Assembly (NCBI GenBank): GCA_016842005.1
Contig: JAENYD010000006.1
Location: 1-64,000, forward strand
DNA: 64,000 nt
Origin: Clostridium thermobutyricum
GTDB lineage: Bacteria > Bacillota > Clostridia > Ch29
Direction of reading: 5' to 3'
Shown here: in pieces, positions 9,546 to 17,633 of the stretch
Position numbering within the stretch: position 1 is the stretch's first letter
Layout: each line of letters opens with the position of its first letter
The notes under the pieces: generated by a model
The model's input: the letters and a program-made list of their open reading frames with translations, nothing else
Told to the model about the DNA's origin: nothing
The model's database searches: none
Position numbers and translations under genes: made by a program

Positions 9546-10715
9546 ATGTCTGTATTGGTCTATTTCAGTATTATTCTTCTTGTGGGATATCTGGCAGGAC
9601 AGCTGATTTCACTGCTGAAACTGCCTGTGATTACCGGTTACCTCATAGTGGGTATCATAATAGGCCCTTTTTGTCTTGATATTGTTCCCCCTGACGTGAT
9701 TGAACATCTGAGTTTCTTAAAGCATGTGACTCTTGCATTTATCGCTTTTTTCATAGGCAGTGAATTTGAAAAATCCCAGATAAAAAAACTGGGAAAATCG
9801 GTTATCATAATTACTATTGTCCAGGCACTGGGGGCGGTTGTACTGGTTACATCGGTAATGTTTTTCATCTTTCACCTGTCAGTATCCTTCAGTTTCCTTT
9901 TAGGTTCAATATCCGCTGCTACAGCGCCCGCCGCTGTTTTATTGGTGATAAAAGAATATAAGGCCCGGGGGCCACTTACACAGACCCTTCTCTCGGTTGT
10001 AGCCCTGGATGATGCAATATGCGTTATATTGTTCGGCGTGACAATGTCCCTGGTCAGTACTTTCAACAATGGTGCGACATTGTCAGTTGTTTCTCTGCTG
10101 GAACCCTTCTGGGAAATAATCGGATCAGTTATATTAGGTGTATTTGCAAGTATAATCACATTTATTCTCATTATAAAATTTGTTAAAAACCGGGAAAGCA
10201 TTTTGACTGTTACAACGGCCATGATTATAGGCGCGGCAGCTATCGCCTATGAACTGCATCTCTCCTACCTGCTTACCAATATGGTTTTTGGGGCAATACT
10301 TGCAAATACGAACTCAAAAGTAATCAAAGTATTCCCTATTACAGAGCATATAACTCCACCATTGTATGTAGCTTTTTTTACTCTGGCAGGTTTAACGCTG
10401 GAACTTGACCTTATCCCAAAAATGGGGCTTACTGGAACAGGCTATATCCTGGCGAGGGCCTCAGGCAAAATGATAGGATGTAATCTGGGGGCCAGGTTAG
10501 GTAAAGCCCCCGATGTAGTAAGAAAATATCTTGGACTCGGCATGTTGCCCCAGGCGGGTGTGGCCATAGGTTTAGCCGTTTTAGCCCAGGAGCGGTTCCC
10601 GGTCATAGGGAAAAATCTGTCTGCCATTGTTCTGGCAGGTGTGGTATTTTATGAAATACTGGGACCACTTTTTGCCAAGATAGCCATACAAAAGGCGCAG
10701 GAAGCAAAGATATAA
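9546..10715 (+). CDS. Cation/proton antiporter, CPA2 family (Kef/NhaS-like membrane domain)
   Basis: An integral membrane exchanger of Na+ or K+ for protons. The 389 residues are almost wholly hydrophobic with about 11-12 membrane segments. Family hallmarks are a GYLIVGIIIGP block in the first repeat, the ATAPAA motif near residue 125 and LDDA near 153, where the acidic pair binds the ion. It has only the membrane domain: there is no C-terminal TrkA-N/RCK domain as in KefB or KefC. GGAGG nine bases before the ATG supports the start. Twelve bases downstream is a PII-like gene, which probably encodes its soluble regulator in place of the missing RCK domain. Ion specificity is not decidable. Confidence 0.9.
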   Translation: MSVLVYFSIILLVGYLAGQLISLLKLPVITGYLIVGIIIGPFCLDIVPPDVIEHLSFLKHVTLAFIAFFIGSEFEKSQIKKLGKSVIIITIVQALGAVVLVTSVMFFIFHLSVSFSFLLGSISAATAPAAVLLVIKEYKARGPLTQTLLSVVALDDAICVILFGVTMSLVSTFNNGATLSVVSLLEPFWEIIGSVILGVFASIITFILIIKFVKNRESILTVTTAMIIGAAAIAYELHLSYLLTNMVFGAILANTNSKVIKVFPITEHITPPLYVAFFTLAGLTLELDLIPKMGLTGTGYILARASGKMIGCNLGARLGKAPDVVRKYLGLGMLPQAGVAIGLAVLAQERFPVIGKNLSAIVLAGVVFYEILGPLFAKIAIQKAQEAKI

Positions 10716-10727
10716 GGAGGGGATTAT

Positions 10728-11102
10728 ATGTACCTTTTTGTAGTTACTTTCAATGACGAGCATAAGACCAGTGAACTGATAAATAAATACAAGGAGAAGG
10801 ATATACGAGGAGCCACCATAATAGATACACTGGGCTCCGGAAGGTATGTGAACATGGAAAATCAGTTGAACAAGCCTATTATTGGAAGTATAAAAAGGCT
10901 GCTGGAACAGCACCTGGTCCACAACAGGACTCTTTACATGGTTATCCGCACCAAAAAAACCCTGCAGGATGCCATCAAGGTTACCGAAGAAGTGCTGGGA
11001 GACTTAACCCAGCCGGGAAAAGGAATAATGTTTGCTGTTCCGGTTGTGTATGTAAAAGGGGGCAGTTTTTCCCAGCCGGAGTTCTCAAATGGAGATTTTT
11101 AG
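10728..11102 (+). CDS. PII-like (GlnB-fold) small protein paired with the antiporter
   Basis: A 124-residue soluble protein with the alternating beta-alpha-beta pattern of PII-like proteins. It starts with a strand (MYLFVVTF), has a region equivalent to the T-loop (GSGRYVNMENQ, about 36-46), a second ferredoxin-like repeat (RTLYMVIRTK ... AIKVTEEVLG) and the GKGIMFAVPV strand, which resembles the PII C-terminal strand. Classical GlnB T-loop uridylylation sites are not obvious. AGGAGGGG just upstream supports the start. It sits 12 bases behind the antiporter, so a nucleotide- or metabolite-sensing role in gating that transporter is likely. This is inference by analogy with SbtA/SbtB and other transporter-linked PII-like proteins. 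Confidence 0.72.
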   Translation: MYLFVVTFNDEHKTSELINKYKEKDIRGATIIDTLGSGRYVNMENQLNKPIIGSIKRLLEQHLVHNRTLYMVIRTKKTLQDAIKVTEEVLGDLTQPGKGIMFAVPVVYVKGGSFSQPEFSNGDF

Positions 11103-12334
11103 ACCTCTTCCGGAGGCCTCCTCAATATATCAAAGGGTTTTACCGGTTCGTCCACAGGCATGGTAACTATCTGCTGGGGATGGGGAGCCACATCTATTTC
11201 CTTTCCCTCTTCATCCCTCATCCATTTTATTTCCTGGGTGAAACAGTCTCTCCCAGGTCCCATCACCTCCACCCTTTCACCGGCAAACATCCTGTTCCGC
11301 TGCTCCACGGTAGCAATCCCCGTCCGGGGGTCATATCCCAGTACAAGCCCCACAAAGGTATAATCCCTTATATAGCTGCTTCTGTCATATATCTGGTCCT
11401 CTTTTCCGGGCCTTCTGAAATAAAAACCGGTGGTGAATTCCCGGTGGCTTGCCTTGCACACTTCCTCCAGCCATATATCTTTACTGGCCTCATAGCTCCG
11501 GGGGTCATCATACCAGGCATCAATAGCCTCCCTGTAAGCCTTTACCACGGTGGCCACATAATAGGCACTCTTCATCCTGCCCTCAATCTTCAGGCTGTCC
11601 AGCCCGCTTTCCAGTAGCTGGGGAATATACTCAATCATGCACAGGTCTCGGGAATTAAATATATATGTCCCGTTATGGTCTTCAAATACAGGATAAAACT
11701 GCCCCGGTCGTTTTTCCTCCACCAGGTGGTACTTCCACCGGCAGGGATGGGCACAGTCCCCGAGATTGGACGCCCTGTCGGCCATATAATTGCTGAGAAG
11801 ACATCTCCCCGAATACGAAATGCACATGGCCCCGTGGACGAAGGCCTCCAGTTCCAGCTCCGGAGATACCTTCTGCCGGATCTCCTTTATTTCTTTGACA
11901 GAAAGCTCCCGTGCCAGTATAATCCTGCTTGCCCCTAACCGGTGCCAGAATTCTGCACTTTTAAAGTTTACGGTATTGGCCTGAGTGCTTATATGTACAT
12001 CCATATCCGGAAGAATGTTTCTGACCTCCGAAAAAATTCCCGGGTCCGAGACTATAACCGCATCAATTCCTGTAGCTGCGACCTTTTTCAGAAACCGGTC
12101 CATATCTTTCAGATGTCTGTTATGAGGTATTATATTTACGGTGAGATATGCTCTTGCCCCATGGTCATGGGCAAATTTTGCCCCTTTCTCCATGTCTTCA
12201 AAACTGAAGTTTCCGGCCCCGGCCCTCAGGCCATACTGTTTTCCGGCAAAATAGACAGCATTGGCCCCATAGATAACAGCCATTTTTAATTTTTCCAGGT
12301 TACCGGCCGGCGCCAGCAGTTCAACCCTTTTCAT
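11099..12334 (-). CDS. trhP: U32 family protein, probable tRNA U34 hydroxylation protein TrhP
   Basis: A member of the U32 'peptidase' family whose bacterial relatives (TrhP; YrrN/YrrO in Bacillus) make 5-hydroxyuridine at position 34 of tRNA. The 411 residues begin with ELLAPAGNLEKLK, and contain GADAVYF-like (GANAVYFAGKQYGLRAGA), the four conserved cysteines in AMCISYSGRC and GDCAHPCRW, and DLCMIEYIP, all typical of the catalytic TIM-barrel domain. A smaller C-terminal beta domain follows. It overlaps the upstream trmR by four bases, and TrmR methylates the product to 5-methoxyuridine, so the pair forms a short pathway. The stop overlaps the convergent PII-like gene by four bases. Proteolytic activity is an older annotation that I would not adopt. 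Confidence 0.85.
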   Translation of the reverse strand: MKRVELLAPAGNLEKLKMAVIYGANAVYFAGKQYGLRAGAGNFSFEDMEKGAKFAHDHGARAYLTVNIIPHNRHLKDMDRFLKKVAATGIDAVIVSDPGIFSEVRNILPDMDVHISTQANTVNFKSAEFWHRLGASRIILARELSVKEIKEIRQKVSPELELEAFVHGAMCISYSGRCLLSNYMADRASNLGDCAHPCRWKYHLVEEKRPGQFYPVFEDHNGTYIFNSRDLCMIEYIPQLLESGLDSLKIEGRMKSAYYVATVVKAYREAIDAWYDDPRSYEASKDIWLEEVCKASHREFTTGFYFRRPGKEDQIYDRSSYIRDYTFVGLVLGYDPRTGIATVEQRNRMFAGERVEVMGPGRDCFTQEIKWMRDEEGKEIDVAPHPQQIVTMPVDEPVKPFDILRRPPEEV

Positions 12335-12990
12335 ATTTGTGTCTCCTCCTTCCTGTAACTGACGGACAGCCCATCCCCTATGGGAATTATTGCTGTATCA
12401 AGCCGGGGATGGGAGCAGATGTAATCAAGGAAGTCCCGCATTCTCTTCACTATGGTTATCTTGCGTCTCTTTACCAGCCTGTCGCTGGCCACCATTCCCC
12501 TGAAAAGGACATTATCGCACAGGATGAGACCTCCCGGCCTGACAAGGTCAAGGCATAAATCCACCATCTCCCTGTAATGCCCTTTACCTCCGTCTATAAA
12601 TACCATATCGAAGCTGCAGTCCATATTCTTCAGCAGTTCCCTGGCATCCCCCCTGATAATTTCAATCCGGTCCTCCAGGTTGGCCGACCTGATATATTCC
12701 CTTGCCCGGGCCTCCATGGCACTGTTCATCTCCAGGGTAACCACTTTACCCCCTTCTCCCGCCGCCCGGGCCATAATCACAGCCGAATAGCCGATTGCAG
12801 TCCCTACTTCCAGCACCCTTTTGCATTTGCAGCCTTTTATCAGGACTTCCAGCATCCGGGCTACCTCCGGCTGGATAATGGGGATACGCTTCAGCCTTGC
12901 ATAATTTTCCATGTCCTTAAGCAGCCCTTCCGACGGCTTAATGGTATTCTTAATATATTCTTCAATATAATCCTGGGATATGTTGCTCAT
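12331..12990 (-). CDS. trmR: tRNA 5-hydroxyuridine methyltransferase TrmR (O-methyltransferase)
   Basis: A SAM-dependent O-methyltransferase of the catechol-OMT-like family (219 residues). The SAM-binding motif is VLEVGTAIGYSA (about 78-89), then VVTLEMN and the FDMVFIDGGKGHY block with acidic metal-binding residues, and LILCDNVLFRG. In Bacillus subtilis the orthologue YrrM/TrmR converts ho5U34 to mo5U34 in tRNA. Here it is directly followed by the U32 protein with an ATGA overlap, which strongly supports that role over a generic catechol methyltransferase. mltG lies upstream behind a terminator, the same order as yrrL-yrrM-yrrO in Bacillus. Confidence 0.85.
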   Translation of the reverse strand: MSNISQDYIEEYIKNTIKPSEGLLKDMENYARLKRIPIIQPEVARMLEVLIKGCKCKRVLEVGTAIGYSAVIMARAAGEGGKVVTLEMNSAMEARAREYIRSANLEDRIEIIRGDARELLKNMDCSFDMVFIDGGKGHYREMVDLCLDLVRPGGLILCDNVLFRGMVASDRLVKRRKITIVKRMRDFLDYICSHPRLDTAIIPIGDGLSVSYRKEETQI

Positions 12991-13054
12991 GGTACCTCCT
13001 CCACACTTGATGCCCGTTGTCCGGTGGTCACCGGGCAGAATATGCTCTGTTTAT

Positions 13055-13090
13055 TTCAAAAACAATAGGTGGCCTCATACCACCTATTGT
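13055..13090 (-). terminator. Intrinsic terminator after mltG
   Basis: A perfect 11-base inverted repeat, ACAATAGGTGG and CCACCTATTGT (13062-13072 and 13080-13090), with a seven-base loop, followed on the minus strand by TTTTTG. It ends or attenuates transcription between mltG and trmR. Confidence 0.85.
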
Positions 13091-13118
13091 CTGCGTAATG
13101 CTAGGTTTTATACCTTTT

Positions 13119-14177
13119 CTACCGGTTGCTATTCTTGGCATTGACAAAGTCGTTATAATATTTGAAGAAACCGTGGGTACCATCCTTCTGAAGCACAAAA
13201 AACAGGTAATCCACTTCAGCAGGATCCATGGCCGCCTTAAGGGATTCAATGCCCGGAGAAGCAATCGGTCCCAGCGGTAATCCGTAAACCCTGTATGTAT
13301 TGTATGGAGATTCCACTTCAAGGTCAGCGTAGGTAAGCCTGGCTTTCCTGTCTTCAAGCAGATATTCCACCGTGGCACAGGATTCCAGCCTGTAGCCCTT
13401 TTTCAGTCTGTTGTGAAATACCGCGGAAACCAGGGGTCGTTCACTGTCGTTGGCCGCCTCTTTTTCAATTATTGAGGCCAGGGTCACAATCTGGTCAACA
13501 GTCATGTCCCGGCCGTTGTCGTCAAAAAGTCCTATCTCCCGGGCTACCTCTTCAAACCGGGACAGCATCCTGTTTATTATCGAATGGGCCGACTCTCCGA
13601 CGTATACTTCATAGGTATCGGGAAACAGGTATCCCTCAAGTCTTTGCAATCTGTCTTCCCCGTCCGGTATATTCTTCAGAAACTCAAAGCTGAACTGTCC
13701 TTCCCCCGCTACCTTGAAAAATTCTTCCCGTTCCACAATACCCTTTTCATCCAGAAGGTCGGCTATCTGCCTTATCTCATAACCTTCGGGCACGGTAAAT
13801 CTTACTGTATCAATGTACACATTCCCTTCGGTCATTTCTTCCATTATCTGATGGATGGCCATATCATTAGATAGAATATAGGTACCCGCCATATATTTGC
13901 CGTCATATCCCTTTAACCTGGTTAATATCCTGAAGACAATATCATTTTTAATAAGACCGTTATCTTTCAATATCCTGCCGATCTGAGTAGTGGTAGCCCC
14001 CTTTGGGATTTCCAGCCTTACGATGTCTGCCACATCCGAAGAAGCAACAACCGGCTGCATAAGCTGGACAACGCCATACAGAAAGGTTAGCAGGGCAAAC
14101 AGCAGGATAATGATGTAAGGTAAAACCCGCTTCCGTTTTTTTTCACCCAACCGGGGAATTGAAAAAACACCTTTCAT
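13119..14177 (-). CDS. mltG: Endolytic peptidoglycan transglycosylase MltG
   Basis: A membrane-bound enzyme that cleaves nascent glycan strands and is thought to release them from elongation. The 352 residues have a basic N-terminus, one transmembrane segment (about 20-41), a LysM-like region (IPKGATTTQIGRILKDNGLI, given in part) and the YceG catalytic domain. The catalytic glutamate lies in ASIIEKEA (about residue 240), followed by SAVFHNRL and the YNTYRVYGLPLGPIASPG block. The GAGGTGG ribosome binding site supports the start. It lies downstream of the YlbF-like gene and upstream of trmR, as in many Clostridia. Confidence 0.95.
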   Translation of the reverse strand: MKGVFSIPRLGEKKRKRVLPYIIILLFALLTFLYGVVQLMQPVVASSDVADIVRLEIPKGATTTQIGRILKDNGLIKNDIVFRILTRLKGYDGKYMAGTYILSNDMAIHQIMEEMTEGNVYIDTVRFTVPEGYEIRQIADLLDEKGIVEREEFFKVAGEGQFSFEFLKNIPDGEDRLQRLEGYLFPDTYEVYVGESAHSIINRMLSRFEEVAREIGLFDDNGRDMTVDQIVTLASIIEKEAANDSERPLVSAVFHNRLKKGYRLESCATVEYLLEDRKARLTYADLEVESPYNTYRVYGLPLGPIASPGIESLKAAMDPAEVDYLFFVLQKDGTHGFFKYYNDFVNAKNSNR

Positions 14178-14256
14178 TATTCCACCTCTTCTATAGCCTG
14201 TATATTAATTATATATTTATCGCCATAGTTTTACAACAAAGTGAAAAAGCAATTCA

Positions 14257-14595
14257 CTATTGCTCTTCTTCAGTCTTCAGTGCCTCTCCTATTATATTGT
14301 AAATATCGCTCAACAGCTGTGCCAGTCTCATTTCGGCCTGCATCAGTCTTTTGACCTCTTCATCGGCTGTAACGATAGTGTACAGATTGTTTAGCTGCTG
14401 TATTTCCTCTTCTCCCGGTTCTCCGCCTGTCATCTGTTTCCGTTGCAGCTGCAGCTGCTTCTTCCTGAAATCATCCACCATTTCCTTCTTTTTCTCATCA
14501 GTATCCACTACCGCTTTGGCCTGTTTGAATTCGCTGAACTCCTGACTCTTCTTCAGAGCCCTGGCCAGTTGATGGGCTAAATCGTAAGGATTCAT
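14257..14595 (-). CDS. YlbF/YmcA family protein
   Basis: A small helical protein of 112 residues starting MNPYDLAHQLARALK, with the pattern of the YlbF/YmcA/YheA family (Com_YlbF). In Bacillus YlbF and YmcA form the Y-complex with YaaT, which affects RNase Y, competence, sporulation and biofilm formation. The start at 14595 follows an AAAGGAGG site; an upstream in-frame start lies before that site. The sequence is rich in Glu, Lys and Gln, with a central QLQLQRKQM helix. The exact paralogue cannot be decided, so I give no gene symbol. It lies in a minus-strand run between lysO and mltG. Confidence 0.8.
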   Translation of the reverse strand: MNPYDLAHQLARALKKSQEFSEFKQAKAVVDTDEKKKEMVDDFRKKQLQLQRKQMTGGEPGEEEIQQLNNLYTIVTADEEVKRLMQAEMRLAQLLSDIYNIIGEALKTEEEQ

Positions 14596-14698
14596 GAACT
14601 GCCTGCCTCCTTTAATACAAAATTTCAACACATTTCAAGACTTAGTGAACCTTGGACATCCCCCTGAAAAGGGAAATCTTAATCCCGGTCATAACCTG

Positions 14699-15304
14699 TT
14701 AAAAAGATAATTTAAGCAGTAAGGGTACAAGCACCGGAACCACAGCCGTTAACGAAGCCCCTGTCAAAAATGCGATAATGGTAATTTCCGGACCTGTTGA
14801 ACGGGAAATAACAGGCAGTGTGGTATCCATGGCAGTGGCTCCCCCCGGGGTAATGGCTTCCAGAAAACCTATTTTCCGGGCAACCAGCGGAATCAGAATT
14901 ATTGCCATCAGTTCCCGGGACACATTTGCCAGGAAGGCTACCGTGCCCAGCCTGATACTGTGAAGGTCGGATATTAAGACCCCGGACAGGCTGTACCAGC
15001 CAAAGCCGGCCCCTACCGCCCCCGCCTCACCAAAGGTATATCCCATAAGTCTGCCTGCTGCCGCGGCTGCCGTAACACTGCCCAGAACAATACCTGCAGG
15101 GATAAAAAATACTCTCCAGCCGTAGTCTTTGAGTTTTAGAAAGTTCTCTTTGCTTTTTCCTATGTCCACCCCTACCCAGAACAGGAGAAAACAGAGACCT
15201 GCCCTGATAAAATAGTCGGTATACGGTAGAACAGAAGGGGGGAAAACCAGCATGCCGCCCAATATGCCCAGTACAACGGTAATAAAGATTATCCAGCTCA
15301 CCAT
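14699..15304 (-). CDS. LysO family exporter, larger subunit
   Basis: An integral membrane protein of 201 residues with about six hydrophobic segments. It matches the C-terminal two thirds of LysO (YbjE), the L-lysine exporter of E. coli, with features such as FWVGVDIGKSKENF, GAGFGWYSLSGV and ATAMDTTLPVISRSTG. A conserved acidic residue in the VGVDIG region is typical. The N-terminal DUF340 part is encoded by the separate gene just upstream, whose stop overlaps this start (ATGGTGA). Such split LysO pairs are common in Clostridia as I remember them, so this is probably not a mutation. The substrate is inferred from the family. Confidence 0.85.
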   Translation of the reverse strand: MVSWIIFITVVLGILGGMLVFPPSVLPYTDYFIRAGLCFLLFWVGVDIGKSKENFLKLKDYGWRVFFIPAGIVLGSVTAAAAAGRLMGYTFGEAGAVGAGFGWYSLSGVLISDLHSIRLGTVAFLANVSRELMAIILIPLVARKIGFLEAITPGGATAMDTTLPVISRSTGPEITIIAFLTGASLTAVVPVLVPLLLKLSF

Positions 15305-15582
15305 ATCTTCTCCTTTTCTTTCTGTATAACAGGCCTGAGCAGCCTGACAACCACAAGGCTCCCGGTTATGGCCGCCGCTGCCAGAAGTACCGACTGTACC
15401 CCCAGGGTCATAAAACTGTTTATTATTTCCTCATCCGCACCGATACCTACTCCCATGGCAAACAATATCAGTATCAGTCCCCACAACTGGAAAACCTGGC
15501 TTTTCTCTGCAGCTTTTCGGGGAATCCGATTATATAGACTCAGTATAATGCCTGCAAAAAGAAAAATCATAAACAGCCACAT
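15298..15582 (-). CDS. LysO family exporter, small DUF340 subunit
   Basis: A membrane protein of about 94 residues with three hydrophobic segments, corresponding to the N-terminal part of LysO. Motifs include GIILSLYNRIPRKA and LFAMGVGIGADEEI, the latter carrying acidic residues in a membrane context. It overlaps the larger LysO gene by seven bases and is surely translated with it. I place the start at the ATG at 15582 because GGTAGGG lies nine bases upstream; an ATG three codons earlier (15591) would be almost on top of that site. Confidence 0.82.
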   Translation of the reverse strand: MWLFMIFLFAGIILSLYNRIPRKAAEKSQVFQLWGLILILFAMGVGIGADEEIINSFMTLGVQSVLLAAAAITGSLVVVRLLRPVIQKEKEKIW

Positions 15583-15639
15583 ATATAACATCCCTACCTT
15601 CCATTATCAGCAGTTGATAGCCGGTGAACAGACACTGTG

Positions 15640-16779
15640 TCAGTCCCTGCCATCCTTAAACCTGTATATAAACCCGGATACAAACACGGTAAGAGGAATG
15701 GTCAGAACCAGTCCAATGCTCCCTGACAGGGAACGCACCGCTTCTGTTACTATGAAATCAAAATTCATAATGGTACCAAAGGGATACCGGTATGCATAGA
15801 ACAACAACAGCAAAGGTATGGAAGAACCTGTATATGCCAGTATCAGAGTATTGGTCATGGTACCCATTATATCCCTGCCAACATTCATTCCGGAACCCAG
15901 TAATTCACTGAAAGTAATGGAAGGGTTGGCCTTCTTTATCTCATCCATAGCCGAGGCTATGGACATGCTGACATCCATTACGGCCCCCAGGGAACCGATT
16001 ATTATCCCGGCAAACATCAGTCCCTTGAAATCAAAAACAACTTCCTGCGGTATATACATGAGCATTTTTGCTTCCTCGGCACTGAGACCGGTCAGCCGGG
16101 CAAGATGACCTATCAGGATGGCAATAAGGGCGGCAATCAGCACGCCTCCCGATGTGCCTATGATGGCCGAAAAGCTTTTTCTGCTCAATCCTCCGATAAG
16201 TATAAATGTTACTACAGTTGATACGATCACAACCGCAACCGACAGTAAAATGGGGCTATAGCCCTTAAGTATAAAAGGTATTAAAAATCTCAGTATCAGA
16301 AAAACTATTGTAACAAGGGATACAGTGGCTTTCAATCCTTTTACCCGCCCTATTATCAGCAGCAGGACAATCAATATGCCCGCCAGATAGTATACATAGA
16401 TATTCCTTGTAAGATTGGAAATATAAGCTGTCTCTATCTCTCCGTCTACAGTATCTATATACAGTTCTACTCTGTCACCTTCCTTTACCACTATATCATA
16501 TGCAGGATCATTCGCCAGATTGTGCTGTATTTCAAGTATTTCTCCTTTATAAATACCTGACGTTACTTTGACCTTTACCTTCTGTGCAGTGATGGATATA
16601 CCGTATTCACTCAAATCTTCTTCCGGTTCAGTCTCCTGTATCTCCAGCACCCTGCCTGTGGCAATCACTTCCCGGTACTCTCCGTCCATTTCCTCTTCCC
16701 CTTCATACGCTGAAACGGGTAACGGAAGGTTTAGAACCAAAATCAGCAGGATAACCATAATTATCATTTTAGTCTTCAA
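15640..16779 (-). CDS. YibE/F family membrane protein
   Basis: A 379-residue protein with a signal-like N-terminal segment, an extracytoplasmic beta-rich domain (about 25-125, including GIYKGEILEIQHNL) and then seven or eight membrane segments with the YibE/F signatures GGLSRKSFSAIIGT, FKGLMFAGIIIGSLGA and MDVSMSIASAMDEI. The family function is not established; a transport role is often assumed. The TTG start has GGTGAGG just upstream. A TTGACA box at about 16850 could serve its promoter but the -10 is weak. Gene order places it between nrdG and lysO. Confidence 0.88.
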   Translation of the reverse strand: MKTKMIIMVILLILVLNLPLPVSAYEGEEEMDGEYREVIATGRVLEIQETEPEEDLSEYGISITAQKVKVKVTSGIYKGEILEIQHNLANDPAYDIVVKEGDRVELYIDTVDGEIETAYISNLTRNIYVYYLAGILIVLLLIIGRVKGLKATVSLVTIVFLILRFLIPFILKGYSPILLSVAVVIVSTVVTFILIGGLSRKSFSAIIGTSGGVLIAALIAILIGHLARLTGLSAEEAKMLMYIPQEVVFDFKGLMFAGIIIGSLGAVMDVSMSIASAMDEIKKANPSITFSELLGSGMNVGRDIMGTMTNTLILAYTGSSIPLLLLFYAYRYPFGTIMNFDFIVTEAVRSLSGSIGLVLTIPLTVFVSGFIYRFKDGRD

Positions 16780-16906
16780 TATTCCTCACCCTTTGTATTT
16801 TGTAATATGTTATCCATACATACATTACTCTATTTTATAGAAGTAATATTGTCAAGGCAGAACAAACAGGAGGTATAGGCAAACTGATTGAACCATCCCT
16901 GTTTGC

Positions 16907-17590
16907 CTATCGGATTTCAAACCGGTCAAAATGGTTTTCTATCCTGGCTCTTAACTGCTGCATCTCTTCCGGCAGAAAAGGATTAAGTTTATTTTTTCCG
17001 GCGAGTACCGTGCTGCCGTCTCTGAAGTTCTGCACCACGTATTTTTTGCTGCCCTTAAGCAAACCGGCTATTTGGACAATATCATCAACCCCCAAAAGTT
17101 CCCGGCATACGGTCGTTCTGAACTCATAGTCAATTTCTGAGTTTCTAATCAGCGAGAGCGATTCTTCAATACGGCACGGGTTCACCCGGGCCTGGGCGAT
17201 ATGATTGTATTTATCCATGGGAGCCTTGACATCCATTGCAATATAATCAATATCCCCACTGCTCAGCAGTTCCTTTATAACTTCAGGATTTGTCCCGTTG
17301 GTATCCAGTTTGACCAGGAACCCCATTCTCTTTACTTCCCTTATGAATTCGTGCAAACCTGACTGCAGGGTTGGCTCGCCTCCTGAAATGCATACGGCAT
17401 CCAGCATCTTCTTTCTCCTGCCCAGGTAAGAGAACACCTCTTTTTCTCCTATTGTTTCGCCTCCATTTATTAAAAGGTGCGAATTATGGCAGTAGGGGCA
17501 CCGGAAATTACATCCTCCTACAAAATATACAGTACAAATCTTGTGGGGGTAATCAATAAAGGAAGATTTAACATGCCCTTTAAACTCCAT
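16907..17590 (-). CDS. nrdG: Anaerobic ribonucleotide reductase activating protein (radical SAM)
   Basis: A radical-SAM enzyme of 227 residues that installs the glycyl radical on NrdD. The [4Fe-4S] cluster motif is CNFRCPYC, with a further cysteine-containing segment CISGGEP typical of the SAM-binding region. The N-terminus FKGHVKSSFIDYPHK matches the 'NrdG2' type found in Clostridia, which is longer than E. coli NrdG (about 154). It follows nrdD by 43 bases on the same strand. A ten-base inverted repeat (16875-16884 with 16901-16910) overlaps the gene's end and may act in 3' processing, though no T-run follows it. Confidence 0.92.
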   Translation of the reverse strand: MEFKGHVKSSFIDYPHKICTVYFVGGCNFRCPYCHNSHLLINGGETIGEKEVFSYLGRRKKMLDAVCISGGEPTLQSGLHEFIREVKRMGFLVKLDTNGTNPEVIKELLSSGDIDYIAMDVKAPMDKYNHIAQARVNPCRIEESLSLIRNSEIDYEFRTTVCRELLGVDDIVQIAGLLKGSKKYVVQNFRDGSTVLAGKNKLNPFLPEEMQQLRARIENHFDRFEIR

Positions 17591-17633
17591 TTCCTATCCC
17601 CCCTTTTGCAATATTATAAACGGGAAAGCGCCC

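Noticed and set aside
14699-15582. LysO encoded by two overlapping genes taken as a frameshifted single gene
   Set aside because: Each part has its own ribosome binding site and start, and the stop/start overlap is clean, so a natural two-gene arrangement is more likely than a mutation.
16875-16910. Inverted repeat ATAGGCAAAC/GTTTGCCTAT after nrdG, with a loosely similar AGGCAAACAGG pair at 62455-62552
   Set aside because: The arms resemble each other only over about ten bases, loops and spacing differ, and neither is followed by a T-run, so I do not call a dispersed repeat family or terminators.
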